A DNA stretch of 35,846 nt, taken from assembly GCA_002309075.1 (NCBI GenBank), contig DBWP01000005.1, forward strand, positions 1,830 through 37,675. Reading direction: 5' to 3'. The translations under genes and the position numbers were made by a program. Positions 7,937 to 15,770 of the stretch are shown in pieces; position 1 is the stretch's first letter, and each line of letters begins with the position of its first letter. Below the pieces are notes generated by a model that ran no database searches, had not been told where the DNA came from, and worked only from the letters and a program-made list of their open reading frames with translations. This DNA is from Candidatus Saccharibacteria bacterium UBA1235. Its GTDB lineage: Bacteria; Patescibacteriota; Saccharimonadia; Saccharimonadales; Saccharimonadaceae.

Positions 7937-9375
7937 TTTTTAATACTAGTTGTTTTTACGATAAATTTAACAGTTTTAGCATTAGACCCACCAAAGCTGT
8001 GATATGAACTTGCCGCTTTGACGGTCCCTCGAGCGTTTTCAATAAAGCTCGTCATATCGTTATTTGCGAAATCCACCAATTTATCTATACCGGAACTCTT
8101 GAAAGTATTTAAACCATCATTTAAGGTTACTGAACCTTCATAAAGTTTAGTCGTTCCGTCAACTAAAGAACCAAGCCCTGCCACCAACTCCGGGGTTTTG
8201 TCATTTATAGTATTTAATCCATCTTTTAGTTCGTTCGCGCCGGCTGAAGTCCTTGCTACGCCATCGGTGTAATTTTTAAGATTGGTGCAGAAATATTGAA
8301 CTGTGTTTAATTGTGCTTTTAAATTTGTCAAACTGGTTGCAGCATCGGCATTACCAAGGGTGGTCATTGTTGAAATTAAATTATCTAAAGTCATATTATA
8401 ATTTTCGACGGTAAGGTTAAGATTACCAAAAGATGCAGAAAGTTCTTTATTAGCATTACTTAACATAGCGGCAAAAATTTGGTCCGCTCCTGCATTGATT
8501 TCGTTATTATGACTAGAGATTTCGCCTAGTCCACTAGCGATTCTATTAGCTCCGCTAGTCGCGTCATTAATTCCATTCGCTAAGGCCCCAGCGCCAGCAT
8601 ATAATTTTTTCGTCCCGGTAAGGGATTTTTCTAGTCCAGATTTAATCTCAGAGCTTCCATCCACGATTTTATCTAGCCCGTCAGAAAGTTGATTAATCGA
8701 ACTTACTAGTTCATCAAGATTCGTTAATTTACTAGTATCAATATTAGCAATTAATTCATTAGTCAATATAGTGTAGCTATTGCCTAGCGAAAAATCTTTC
8801 GCGTCGGCTTCTACGGTAAACGTTGTTGGCAAAAAGTCTGTTTTGAGATCAGTATTTAGCCCGAGGAAACTATATCCAGTAATAATATAATTTTCACCTT
8901 CGCTAATAATCTTGCCGTTTGAGACTCGAACATTATCAAATTTTTTACTATCTAGTCCTAATTCGGTAATCGCCATAAATGGCACATATTTTCCGCCATA
9001 AGTTGCTTTTGACTGATAACTATAAATTATTTTTACTCTTCCAGATTTTCCAGCTAAATCTTTAGCTAAAATTTCTTTTCCGTCTAGATAGTAAGTTACC
9101 TTCATATCAAAAGGCAAAGCCTCTTTTCCGTCATATAACGTACTACCAATAAAAGTATTTTTTACAGCGCCGTTAGCGCCAGCGGTTACATAAACCATTT
9201 CATTTTTATCGTCAAACTTTCGTGTTGGATTTTCTGAAATAGTATTTGTAATTTGTGGAGAAACCGATTCGTTTTCGCCAGAGTTTGCATTGGTATTGTT
9301 TGCTATAACTACTCCTGTCACGCTAGCTAAAGTCACCGCTAGAAGGGCAGATGTATAGGTTAATTGTTTTTTCAT
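7933..9375 (-). CDS. Secreted or anchored LxxG heptad-repeat protein (YhgE-like), partner of MMPL
   Basis: This 480-aa protein starts with a signal peptide (MKKQLTYTSALLAVTLASVTG, ending near ANA at residue 30). Residues 190-460 hold many heptads of the x-x-x-L-x-x-G type (LSDGLDKIVDGSSEIKSGLE, LYAGAGALANGINDATSG), as in the YhgE/Pip and ESX-export helper families, where they form long extracellular coiled coils. No C-terminal membrane segment is visible. The start at 9375 is chosen because of the signal peptide and the AAGGA site upstream; it overlaps the MMPL stop by four bases (ATGA), so the two are translationally coupled. It probably sits on the outer face of the membrane and works with the MMPL transporter in export of a lipid, polymer or protein; this is inferred from context. 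Confidence 0.7.
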   Translation of the reverse strand: MKKQLTYTSALLAVTLASVTGVVIANNTNANSGENESVSPQITNTISENPTRKFDDKNEMVYVTAGANGAVKNTFIGSTLYDGKEALPFDMKVTYYLDGKEILAKDLAGKSGRVKIIYSYQSKATYGGKYVPFMAITELGLDSKKFDNVRVSNGKIISEGENYIITGYSFLGLNTDLKTDFLPTTFTVEADAKDFSLGNSYTILTNELIANIDTSKLTNLDELVSSINQLSDGLDKIVDGSSEIKSGLEKSLTGTKKLYAGAGALANGINDATSGANRIASGLGEISSHNNEINAGADQIFAAMLSNANKELSASFGNLNLTVENYNMTLDNLISTMTTLGNADAATSLTNLKAQLNTVQYFCTNLKNYTDGVARTSAGANELKDGLNTINDKTPELVAGLGSLVDGTTKLYEGSVTLNDGLNTFKSSGIDKLVDFANNDMTSFIENARGTVKAASSYHSFGGSNAKTVKFIVKTTSIKN

Positions 9376-11453
9376 TTCGATGATCCTTTCGTTAATTTTT
9401 TCATTCCTAGAGTTGTGCGAATAATTAATGGGTCGGCTAAAATTAGTAGCGGCGGCAGGAATGCCGGAACTGCGATAATTGAAATCACTGCTCCTCGCGC
9501 CATCAACATCGTCAAAGAGGAAATTATGTCGGCGCGCGAATAGACTGCTACTCCGATTGTTGCCGCAAATAGCACTGCGCCAGACACAATAATTGATGGC
9601 ACCGAAGTTTTGATCGCGATTTTGGCGGCTTCTTTTTTGTCGCATCCTGCCAATCGTTCGCGATTATATCTAGTCGTCATTAAAATCGCGTAATCAACAG
9701 TCGCCCCTAGTTGAATAGTACTAATACAAATTGGCGCAATGAACGCTAGGCGTTGGCCTAGGAAATATGAGATTCCGAGATTTACGAAAATTGCCGCCTC
9801 GATTACTGCGATCAGAATAAATGGCAGAGAAATCGAGCGCATCACGACTGCAATAATTATAAATATTGCTACAATAGAGACTGCATTTACTACTGCGAAA
9901 TCTACCGACGTAATATCTACCATATCATTCGTTAACGCCGCCTCGCCGACCAACATTGCTTTTTCGTCATGCGACTTAATAATATTGTTTATACTATTAA
10001 TTTGTTCAGACATTTCGTCTGTAGCTACATGATATTCGGACACTACGAGAGACATTTCCCAATTCTCCGATTTCAAACTATCAGTTGCTCCGTCAGGTAA
10101 TACTTCAAATGGCACTTTGTCACCAAGTATAGATTCTAAATTAAGCACAGATTTTACTCCGTCAACACTCTTAATCTCGTCCGTCATGGCTGTTGTCTCG
10201 GCTTGCGGGAGATCAGCACGTGACAAAATCATATGCACGTTTTCTAGGCCAAAATCATCACTTAGTTTTTGGTTTGCTATCGCAAAGTCCATATCTTTAG
10301 GCAAACTATCACTTAAAGTATAATAAACATCCGAATTCGCCTGACGGTAGCCATAGAAGAATGGTGGAATAATGGCGACGAAAATTAAAATCAAAATCGG
10401 CGAAAGCTTTACGATCCAACCAGCTAGTTTATCAAAGCTTGGCAAAATCGAGCGATGGTCGCAGCGTTTTAATACTTTATCAAAAGTCAAAATCAATGCC
10501 GGTAGAACTGTGACTGAGCCAATTACGCCGAGTATAACCCCTTTTGCCATTACTAAACCCAAATCTATACCTAGAGTAAACGACATAAAGCAAAGTGCGA
10601 TAAAACCGGCTACTGTTGTTGCGGAAGATCCAACCACGGATCCTAAAGTAGCTTTCACCGCTTTCTCCATTGCGCGATTTACGTCAGAATTTTTTTCCGC
10701 CGAAAATTCGCGGTATGAATGCCAAAGGAAAATCGAATAGTCCATCGTCACAGCTAGCTGCAAAATCGCTGAAAGTGCTTTTGTGATGTAGGAAATTTCG
10801 CCAAAAATAATGTTTGAACCAAGGTTTATGAGAATCATCACGCCGATCGAAATTATAAACATTACCGGCGCTAGCCAGTTATTAAGTAATACCCACATCA
10901 CTATCATCGCGAGCGCCACAGCGATTATCACATAAAATATTTCTTCGCTTTCCGAGAGTTCGCGCAAATCAGTCACAAACGCCGACATGCCAGAAACATA
11001 TACGTGACCATCCATAATATTGCGAATTTCCTTAATCGCCGTCACAGTCTCATCCGCCGAAGCCGACGTATCAAAGAAAACCGCAATCAATGTCTCATCA
11101 CCTTCCGTGAAGGTATCATAAATCTCGTCTGGCAAAATCTCCGCCGGTATCCCAGCATCAGTTAGGGAACCAAACCCGACCACATTATCAACGTGGTCGA
11201 TTTCCTTAATCTTGTTTTCAAGTATCGCTTCCTGTTCAGCCGGCAAATCTTTTGCAATTACCATCGAGAAACCACCTTTGCCGAAGTCCTTTAGCATCTC
11301 TTTTTGCCCGATTACCGTCTCCGTACTCTCTGGTAGATAATTTAACATATCATAATTTACGTGCGTATTTAAAAATCCAAAAATAGACGGGATCATTAAA
11401 AGTGCCGCTACGATCAAAATTAATTTTCGATGTTTGACTACAAATTTTTCCAT
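9372..11453 (-). CDS. MMPL-family RND transporter
   Basis: This 693-aa protein has the duplicated RND layout. TM1 near residues 11-30 is followed by an extracytoplasmic domain (about 32-170) and TM2-6, then a second extracytoplasmic domain (about 375-520) and TM8-12. The proton-relay motifs are present as TMDYSIFLWH in TM4 and GATVDYAILMTTRYN in TM10. MMPL proteins use the proton gradient to move lipids, glycolipids or siderophores across the membrane; some secrete virulence lipids in actinobacteria. The gene is divergent from a TetR regulator with an operator palindrome between them, and is coupled to the LxxG heptad gene. A TAAAAT box lies about 10 bases before the ATG, and no ribosome site is evident. 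The substrate is unknown. Confidence 0.88.
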   Translation of the reverse strand: MEKFVVKHRKLILIVAALLMIPSIFGFLNTHVNYDMLNYLPESTETVIGQKEMLKDFGKGGFSMVIAKDLPAEQEAILENKIKEIDHVDNVVGFGSLTDAGIPAEILPDEIYDTFTEGDETLIAVFFDTSASADETVTAIKEIRNIMDGHVYVSGMSAFVTDLRELSESEEIFYVIIAVALAMIVMWVLLNNWLAPVMFIISIGVMILINLGSNIIFGEISYITKALSAILQLAVTMDYSIFLWHSYREFSAEKNSDVNRAMEKAVKATLGSVVGSSATTVAGFIALCFMSFTLGIDLGLVMAKGVILGVIGSVTVLPALILTFDKVLKRCDHRSILPSFDKLAGWIVKLSPILILIFVAIIPPFFYGYRQANSDVYYTLSDSLPKDMDFAIANQKLSDDFGLENVHMILSRADLPQAETTAMTDEIKSVDGVKSVLNLESILGDKVPFEVLPDGATDSLKSENWEMSLVVSEYHVATDEMSEQINSINNIIKSHDEKAMLVGEAALTNDMVDITSVDFAVVNAVSIVAIFIIIAVVMRSISLPFILIAVIEAAIFVNLGISYFLGQRLAFIAPICISTIQLGATVDYAILMTTRYNRERLAGCDKKEAAKIAIKTSVPSIIVSGAVLFAATIGVAVYSRADIISSLTMLMARGAVISIIAVPAFLPPLLILADPLIIRTTLGMKKLTKGSSK

Positions 11454-11498
11454 AACGTACTCTATTTTACGCCCCGAAAAAGAAAAATTAAATAGACA

Positions 11499-11520
11499 TT
11501 ACTAGACACGTGTCTAGTAA
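11499..11520. promoter_or_regulatory. 22-bp perfect palindromic operator, likely TetR site
   Basis: The core ACTAGACACGTGTCTAGT (11501-11518) extends by TT and AA on the two sides into a perfect 22-bp palindrome. It lies between the divergent TetR and MMPL genes and covers TAGACA at 11503-11508, which is the -35 box 17 bases before TATAAT (11526-11531) of the TetR gene. Size and place fit a TetR dimer operator, so autoregulation and control of the MMPL operon are likely. Confidence 0.85.
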
Positions 11521-11525
11521 AATAT

Positions 11526-11531
11526 TATAAT
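11526..11531 (+). promoter_or_regulatory. -10 box of the TetR gene (leaderless)
   Basis: TATAAT here is followed by exactly six bases and the ATG at 11538. No ribosome site is present. Confidence 0.75.
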
Positions 11532-11537
11532 AAAAAC

Positions 11538-12077
11538 ATGAAGAATCTTAATGCTAAAACCAGTATTGAACAAACTTTTTTAAAATTTCTCGAAAAACGC
11601 CCAATCAGCGAAATCACGATTAAAGATATCGTGAACGCCTGCGATCTGAACCGTAACACTTTTTACTATTATTATAAAAACATCCCTGATCTTCTAGAAT
11701 CCGTAATTAAGAAAATGGTCGACGATATTTTAACGGTCCATCCCCCAACTTATGAAACGCTTGAAGATTGTTTTCTCGCCGCAATTAATTTTGCTAGCGA
11801 TAATAAACAGGTCATCTCGAATATCTATCATTCAACCAACCGTGCGATTTTCGAACGCCATCTTTGGCATATCTGCGACTATTCGATCTCTTCGTTTTTT
11901 GAGTCGTATCCTTTTATTGAGATTGAACCAAGCGACAGCGAACTTTTAGTCCTAAAAGATTTTTTCAAATTCGAATGTTTCGGCTTCGCCATCGACTGGA
12001 TAAATCATGGTATGCCGGAGGATGTTAAAGATAAAATTCATATCTTCGCCGAACTAACTACAAAAATAGGCAGATAA
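11538..12077 (+). CDS. TetR/AcrR-family transcriptional regulator
   Basis: This 179-aa protein has an N-terminal TetR helix-turn-helix at about residues 8-52 (ISEITIKDIVNACDLNRNTF, then YYYYKNIPDLLESVI). It shows the usual T-x-x-x-I-x-x-x-x-x-x-x-N-x-x-x-F-Y-x-Y-F spacing, with Tyr replacing the usual Phe. Residues 60-179 form an all-helical ligand or dimer domain with many aromatic residues, which fits a hydrophobic effector. It is divergent from the MMPL operon and should repress it, and itself, through the palindrome at 11499-11520; a lipid or toxic hydrophobic compound may be the inducer (inference). The start lies six bases after a TATAAT. Its stop codon is embedded in a hairpin that acts as terminator of the opposing tRNA transcript. 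Confidence 0.85.
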   Translation: MKNLNAKTSIEQTFLKFLEKRPISEITIKDIVNACDLNRNTFYYYYKNIPDLLESVIKKMVDDILTVHPPTYETLEDCFLAAINFASDNKQVISNIYHSTNRAIFERHLWHICDYSISSFFESYPFIEIEPSDSELLVLKDFFKFECFGFAIDWINHGMPEDVKDKIHIFAELTTKIGR

Positions 12078-12086
12078 TTCTGCCTA
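12062..12086 (-). terminator. Intrinsic terminator of the tRNA-Asn transcript
   Basis: Read on the minus strand, TAGGCAG (12086-12080) pairs with CTGCCTA (12073-12067) across a six-base loop, followed by TTTTT (12066-12062). It lies downstream of tRNA-Asn and overlaps the end of the TetR coding region. Confidence 0.75.
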
Positions 12087-12100
12087 GCTACTGTCCAATA

Positions 12101-12122
12101 TGGCTCCCGGGACTGGGCTCGA
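12101..12122 (-). repeat. Duplicate of the tRNA-Asn 3' end
   Basis: These 22 bases are identical to 12167-12188, the CCA end, acceptor strand and part of the T arm of tRNA-Asn. The remaining tRNA is absent upstream of this copy on the minus strand; instead there are 44 bases with a CGCATC/GATGCG hairpin. It resembles an attachment-site half or a relic of a second tRNA. Confidence 0.8.
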
Positions 12123-12166
12123 TTCGAAGAACGATGTCCTGGTTTTTGTGCGCATCGTTAGATGCG

Positions 12167-12241
12167 TGGCTCCCGGGACTGGGCTCGAACCAGCAACCTC
12201 GAAGTTAACAGCTTCTTGCTCCACCATTGAGCTACCCGGGA
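12167..12241 (-). tRNA. tRNA-Asn (anticodon GTT)
   Basis: On the minus strand the acceptor TCCCGGG (12241-12235) pairs with CCCGGGA, followed by discriminator G and an encoded CCA (12169-12167). The D arm is GCTC/GAGC, the anticodon loop is CTGTTAA giving GTT, and the T arm is GCTGG-TTCGAGC-CCAGT. The lowest anticodon-stem pair is an A-G mismatch. A TATAAT at 12257-12252 lies 11 bases before the 5' end, and a hairpin terminator lies at 12086-12062. Confidence 0.95.
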
Positions 12242-12324
12242 ATGTATATCTATTATAGCATATTTTTTCATTTTGTGGTAAAATTAAAAGAGTTTTTATT
12301 TTTTAGCGCAGAAAGGGGCATTTA

Positions 12325-14091
12325 GTGGAAGAAAAAACAATACAAATTGCTGGTTCTATTACTGTCGACGAGCTTTCAAAAGCTCTAGGTCTTTCTGTTA
12401 CTGAACTTATCGGAACTCTCTTTAAAAATGGTATTGTTGCAACTATTAACCAGCGCCTTGATTATGAAACCGCTCAGATTATTATCGATGAGCTTGGTTT
12501 TAAAAATATTAAACTTGAAAAGAAAAATACCGCAACCAAAACTAGCGAAATTCGTCACGAACTCTCCGATAAAGCTGTTGCGCGCCCTCCGGTAGTTGCC
12601 GTTATGGGTCACGTTGATCACGGTAAAACTACGCTTCTCGACACGCTCCTCAATAAGAAGACCGTCGAGGGTGAAGCAGGCGGTATCACGCAGCACATTT
12701 CTGCCTATCAACTTGATCATAACGGGCGTTTAATCACTTTTCTTGATACGCCAGGCCACGAAGCTTTTGCTGCGATTCGCCAGCACGGTGCGATGCTAAC
12801 TGATATTGTTGTTATCGTCGTAGCGGCAGACGACGGCGTGAAGCCTCAAACTGTCGAAGCTATTAATTTTGCCAAATCTGCTAACGCCAAAATTATTGTC
12901 GCGATTAATAAAATCGACCGTGATGGTGCCGATATTGATCGCACTAAAGCCGATTTATCCCAGCATGGCCTCCAGCCAGAAGAATGGGGTGGCGATATTA
13001 CTATGGTCCCTATTTCCGCCAAAATGAACCAAAATCTCGATCAACTTCTTGATATGATTTTACTTACTGCTGATATTGAAGAGCTTAAAGCCGATATTGA
13101 TATTCCGGCTGAAGGTCTTGTGATTGAATCTCATATGGAAACTGGAAAAGGTTCAGTTGTAAATCTGCTAGTTACGGGCGGGGAATTAAAAACGGGCGAC
13201 TTTATTGTAGCTGGAGCTGCCTACGGTAAAATTCGCACCATGTTGGATTGGAAAGGCAAACCAAAAGGTAAAGCTACTCCGTCGACCCCAGTTACAGTCA
13301 CCGGTTTTAAGGAGCTCCCGAACTTCGGCGACCGCTTCGTAAAAGCTTCCGATGAAAAAACTGCTCGCAAAATGGCCTTGCTTAATGCACAGGCTGCTGC
13401 CGACGAGTCTGCTTCGGCTAACGTTACCTCAACCGACCTCCTTCGTATGATGAACGTTGCGGACAACTCTAAGGTGTTTAACGTAATAGTGAAAGGCGAC
13501 GTGCTTGGTTCGGTTACCTCCGTTGTCGATAGTCTTAAAATGATCGACACGCATGGCGAAATTACTCTAAACATTGTCTCCACTGGTGTTGGCGATATTA
13601 ACGAAAACGATGTTTATATGGCTGCTGGCGGCAATACTGTAGTTTACGGCTTTAATGTTTCGGTCCCGATTAATATTTCTAAGATGGCCGCGCGTGACAA
13701 CGTCCCGATCCGTACATATAAAGTGATTTATGAACTCCTAGACGATGCTAAACATGAAATGGAAAACCTTCTCGATGCTGAAATCATCGAGGAAGATAAA
13801 GGTGAAATGAAAGTTCTCGGCGTATTTAGAACTGAAAAAACCAGCATTATTGCTGGCGGCGAAGTTTTAAATGGCGAAGTTAAGCCTGAATATCTCGCTC
13901 GTATCGTCCGCGATAAAAAATACCTCGGTGAAGCTGAAGTGACTAGCGTCCAAAAAGAAAAAATCGATGTCAAAGAGCTCGTTTCTGGCGAAACTGGCGG
14001 CCTCGCATTAAAAACTGCTTCTAAAATTGATCTCCAGATCGGCGACCGCTTGAAATTCTTCACTCGCGAAACCAAAAAACGCACCTTATAG
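12325..14091 (+). CDS. infB: Translation initiation factor IF-2
   Basis: This 588-aa GTPase positions fMet-tRNA and joins the ribosomal subunits. A short N-terminal IF2N-type helical domain (residues 1-65, ITVDELSKALGLSVTELIGT) is followed by the G domain, with GHVDHGKT at 95-102, DTPGHEAF at 141-148 and NKID at 195-198. Then come domains II to IV. The long variable N-terminal region of other bacteria is missing, so this is a minimal IF-2. The GTG start at 12325 has an AAAGGGG site seven bases upstream, and a TAAAAT box lies at 12279-12284. The fmt and def genes lie close by on the other strand, so the functions around formyl-Met are grouped here. A perfect 11-bp inverted repeat covers its stop codon. 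Confidence 0.96.
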   Translation: MEEKTIQIAGSITVDELSKALGLSVTELIGTLFKNGIVATINQRLDYETAQIIIDELGFKNIKLEKKNTATKTSEIRHELSDKAVARPPVVAVMGHVDHGKTTLLDTLLNKKTVEGEAGGITQHISAYQLDHNGRLITFLDTPGHEAFAAIRQHGAMLTDIVVIVVAADDGVKPQTVEAINFAKSANAKIIVAINKIDRDGADIDRTKADLSQHGLQPEEWGGDITMVPISAKMNQNLDQLLDMILLTADIEELKADIDIPAEGLVIESHMETGKGSVVNLLVTGGELKTGDFIVAGAAYGKIRTMLDWKGKPKGKATPSTPVTVTGFKELPNFGDRFVKASDEKTARKMALLNAQAAADESASANVTSTDLLRMMNVADNSKVFNVIVKGDVLGSVTSVVDSLKMIDTHGEITLNIVSTGVGDINENDVYMAAGGNTVVYGFNVSVPINISKMAARDNVPIRTYKVIYELLDDAKHEMENLLDAEIIEEDKGEMKVLGVFRTEKTSIIAGGEVLNGEVKPEYLARIVRDKKYLGEAEVTSVQKEKIDVKELVSGETGGLALKTASKIDLQIGDRLKFFTRETKKRTL

Positions 14092-14111
14092 CATAAGTTT
14101 TATGCTATAAT
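14086..14111 (+). promoter_or_regulatory. Inverted repeat over the infB stop with leaderless -10
   Basis: TTATAGCATAA (14086-14096) and TTATGCTATAA (14100-14110) are perfect complements with a three-base centre. The right arm contains the extended -10 TGCTATAAT (14103-14111), followed by six bases and the ATG at 14118. There is no T-run after it, so it looks less like a terminator than a promoter with a possible regulator site. Confidence 0.5.
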
Positions 14112-14117
14112 CAAAAT

Positions 14118-14405
14118 ATGCAATTCAATGAAAACTTTTTACAAGAGATGGGCTTATCTGCGATGCCGGAAAGCCAAAAACAAGCTTTTCTCGACTATGT
14201 TAAAGAAGAGCTCGAAGTTCGTATTGGCGAAAGAATTAGCAAGGGTTTAACCGAGGTTCAGCTTAACGAGTTTGATGCCATTACGGACCAAGCTGAAGCT
14301 ACTAAATGGCTCGAGGTAAATCGTCCGGATTATCGCGAAATCGTTGAGCGCTGTATTGCTGAGATGAAGGCCGAAATTCGCGCTAATCGCGACAAGCTTA
14401 TTTAG
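14118..14405 (+). CDS. Small helical protein, DUF5663-like paralogue
   Basis: This 95-aa acidic protein is made of helices: a short NENFLQEMGL segment, a proline turn (MPESQKQAF), a long LDYVKEELEVRIGERISKGL helix, LTEVQLNEFDAI, a WLEVNRPDY turn, and a C-terminal IVERCIAEMKAEIRANRDKL helix. The order matches the protein at 1856-2161 and the DUF5663 pattern as I know it; the function is unknown. The start lies six bases behind a TATAAT, so it has its own leaderless promoter and is not simply read through from infB. Its last eight bases overlap the end of the convergent fmt gene. Confidence 0.6.
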   Translation: MQFNENFLQEMGLSAMPESQKQAFLDYVKEELEVRIGERISKGLTEVQLNEFDAITDQAEATKWLEVNRPDYREIVERCIAEMKAEIRANRDKLI

Positions 14406-15177
14406 CATATCCGTTCAAAAACGACTTGGAATCCATTGCCTTGCGGCCTTCAGGCTGTAATCTATCAATCGCCACAATTCGCCCGTCGGCACACGTGATA
14501 GAAAGAGGAGCCACCTCACCCGACTTCGCTATATGCGCCTCTAAAACAATACATTTTTGGCCGTAGAATTCGTATTTTGGTTTTGGAAAGCCCTGAAAAG
14601 CTACAATTTTTCGAAAAGTCTGCTCGGCTGTATCTGTTTCTGGCGTTAACGTACTCATACTTTTGTCAAATTTTCCGCAAAAAGTCGCTTTAGAATCATC
14701 TTGTAACGTCGGCTCTGGTAAATTTGAGAGATTTTCTGCAATCCATTCCGCACCTGTTTTTGCCAATGCCCGATAAATTTCGTCTTTGCAAATAGGTAAA
14801 TCGAGAAGCGTGGCCTGATAATAAATCGGCCCTGCATCCATCGCTTGGACTAACTTCATAACTGACACCGAAAAATCTTTATCACCAGCCAAAATCGCAC
14901 TTTCAATCGGCGATGCCCCTCGATACAATGGCAAGAGGGAAGGATGAACGTTTAAAATTCCTTCTGGCTCAAAAATTTCTAAAACCGACTCTGGAACCAT
15001 CACTCCAAAAGACGCCAAAACCCCATGCGCCTCTGGAAATTCACGCTTTAAGCGCTTCACTTCCTCTAAATCTTCCTTTGTTCGCGCATGAAAAATTATT
15101 TCATATCTTCTCTCTAGAACCTCCAAAACATATTCAGAAAGTGGTCCATTTCCGAAGAAAATAATTTTATTCTTCAC
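14398..15177 (-). CDS. fmt: Methionyl-tRNA formyltransferase
   Basis: This 259-aa enzyme formylates Met-tRNA(fMet) using 10-formyl-tetrahydrofolate. The formyltransferase fold is shown by ILNVHPSLLPLYRGASPIES near residues 74-93, containing the catalytic Asn-x-His pair (N76, H78), and by the Asp in QAMDAG near 114. A reduced C-terminal tRNA-binding domain follows. It is shorter than the usual 310 or so residues. The start is a GTG at 15177, chosen because AAGGAG lies seven bases upstream and the fold begins at VKNKIIFFGNG; a longer frame from 15213 would begin deep in def. It overlaps the end of def by 11 bases, so the two are coupled: one adds the formyl group and the other removes it. Confidence 0.9.
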   Translation of the reverse strand: MKNKIIFFGNGPLSEYVLEVLERRYEIIFHARTKEDLEEVKRLKREFPEAHGVLASFGVMVPESVLEIFEPEGILNVHPSLLPLYRGASPIESAILAGDKDFSVSVMKLVQAMDAGPIYYQATLLDLPICKDEIYRALAKTGAEWIAENLSNLPEPTLQDDSKATFCGKFDKSMSTLTPETDTAEQTFRKIVAFQGFPKPKYEFYGQKCIVLEAHIAKSGEVAPLSITCADGRIVAIDRLQPEGRKAMDSKSFLNGYAK

Positions 15178-15739
15178 CCCAGAGCTCCTTATTTCCCGCA
15201 ATCTCTTTTTCAAAGTCGACCGGTTCCAAATCGCCCTTTTCGCTCATCTTATAAAACGCCTTCGGGTCATCTTTAATATGATCAATGAAAAGTACCCCGT
15301 CTAAATGGTCGATTTCATGAAGAAGAATTCGGGCTAGTTCATCATTTGCCTTAATCCTAACCTCTGTTCCATCCTCAAGCTTCGCCTTTATCCTTACTTT
15401 AGATTCGCGTGGCACCATCCCATAAATTGACGGCACAGAAAGACATCCCTCAAAGTCTCGTATAATTTTCCCCTCAGCCTTAATTACTACGGGGTTAATC
15501 AACGCCGTAAAAGTCGCCTTCTCTTTATTTTCCATATCATCACGAACAATAATAATTCGCTTCAATACTCCCATCTGAGGCGCCGCCATCGCTGCCGAAA
15601 TTTCATAAGGGTGTTCTTTTTCCCATTCAAGAGACAACCGCCTCATCTCGGCAATCGTATTAAGCACCTCTTCATCGATGGCGCCGACTTTTTCTGACTT
15701 CTCTCTAAGCCTCGGATTCGGGGTTGTAATTATCTCCAT
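15167..15739 (-). CDS. def: Peptide deformylase
   Basis: This 190-aa metalloenzyme removes the formyl group from nascent proteins. Motif 2, EGCLSVP (Cys99), and motif 3, HEIDH (His141, Glu142, His145), give the metal ligands and catalytic Glu. Motif 1 reads SAAMAAPQ at 48-55, with both glycines of the canonical GxGLAAPQ replaced by Ser and Ala, which is unusual because this loop forms the substrate and oxyanion site. An insertion around residues 35-46 (SLEWEKEHPYE) precedes it. The ATG at 15739 has no ribosome site but lies eight bases behind a TATAAT (15753-15748). The gene is downstream of priA and coupled to fmt. Confidence 0.93.
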   Translation of the reverse strand: MEIITTPNPRLREKSEKVGAIDEEVLNTIAEMRRLSLEWEKEHPYEISAAMAAPQMGVLKRIIIVRDDMENKEKATFTALINPVVIKAEGKIIRDFEGCLSVPSIYGMVPRESKVRIKAKLEDGTEVRIKANDELARILLHEIDHLDGVLFIDHIKDDPKAFYKMSEKGDLEPVDFEKEIAGNKELWGEE

Positions 15740-15747
15740 ATCTTCTA

Positions 15748-15753
15748 ATTATA
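15748..15753 (-). promoter_or_regulatory. -10 box of def
   Basis: Minus-strand TATAAT ends eight bases before the def ATG at 15739, between priA and def. Transcription would start at or a base or two before the ATG. Confidence 0.6.
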
Positions 15754-15770
15754 CCACAAAAGCATAAAAA

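Noticed and set aside
9376..9645. Ninety-residue N-terminal extension of the heptad-repeat protein
   Set aside because: It lies inside the MMPL gene in another frame; the start at 9375 gives a signal peptide and a ribosome site.
12123..12166. A second complete tRNA downstream of tRNA-Asn
   Set aside because: Only the 3' 22 bases are present; no D arm, anticodon arm or 5' acceptor strand can be formed.
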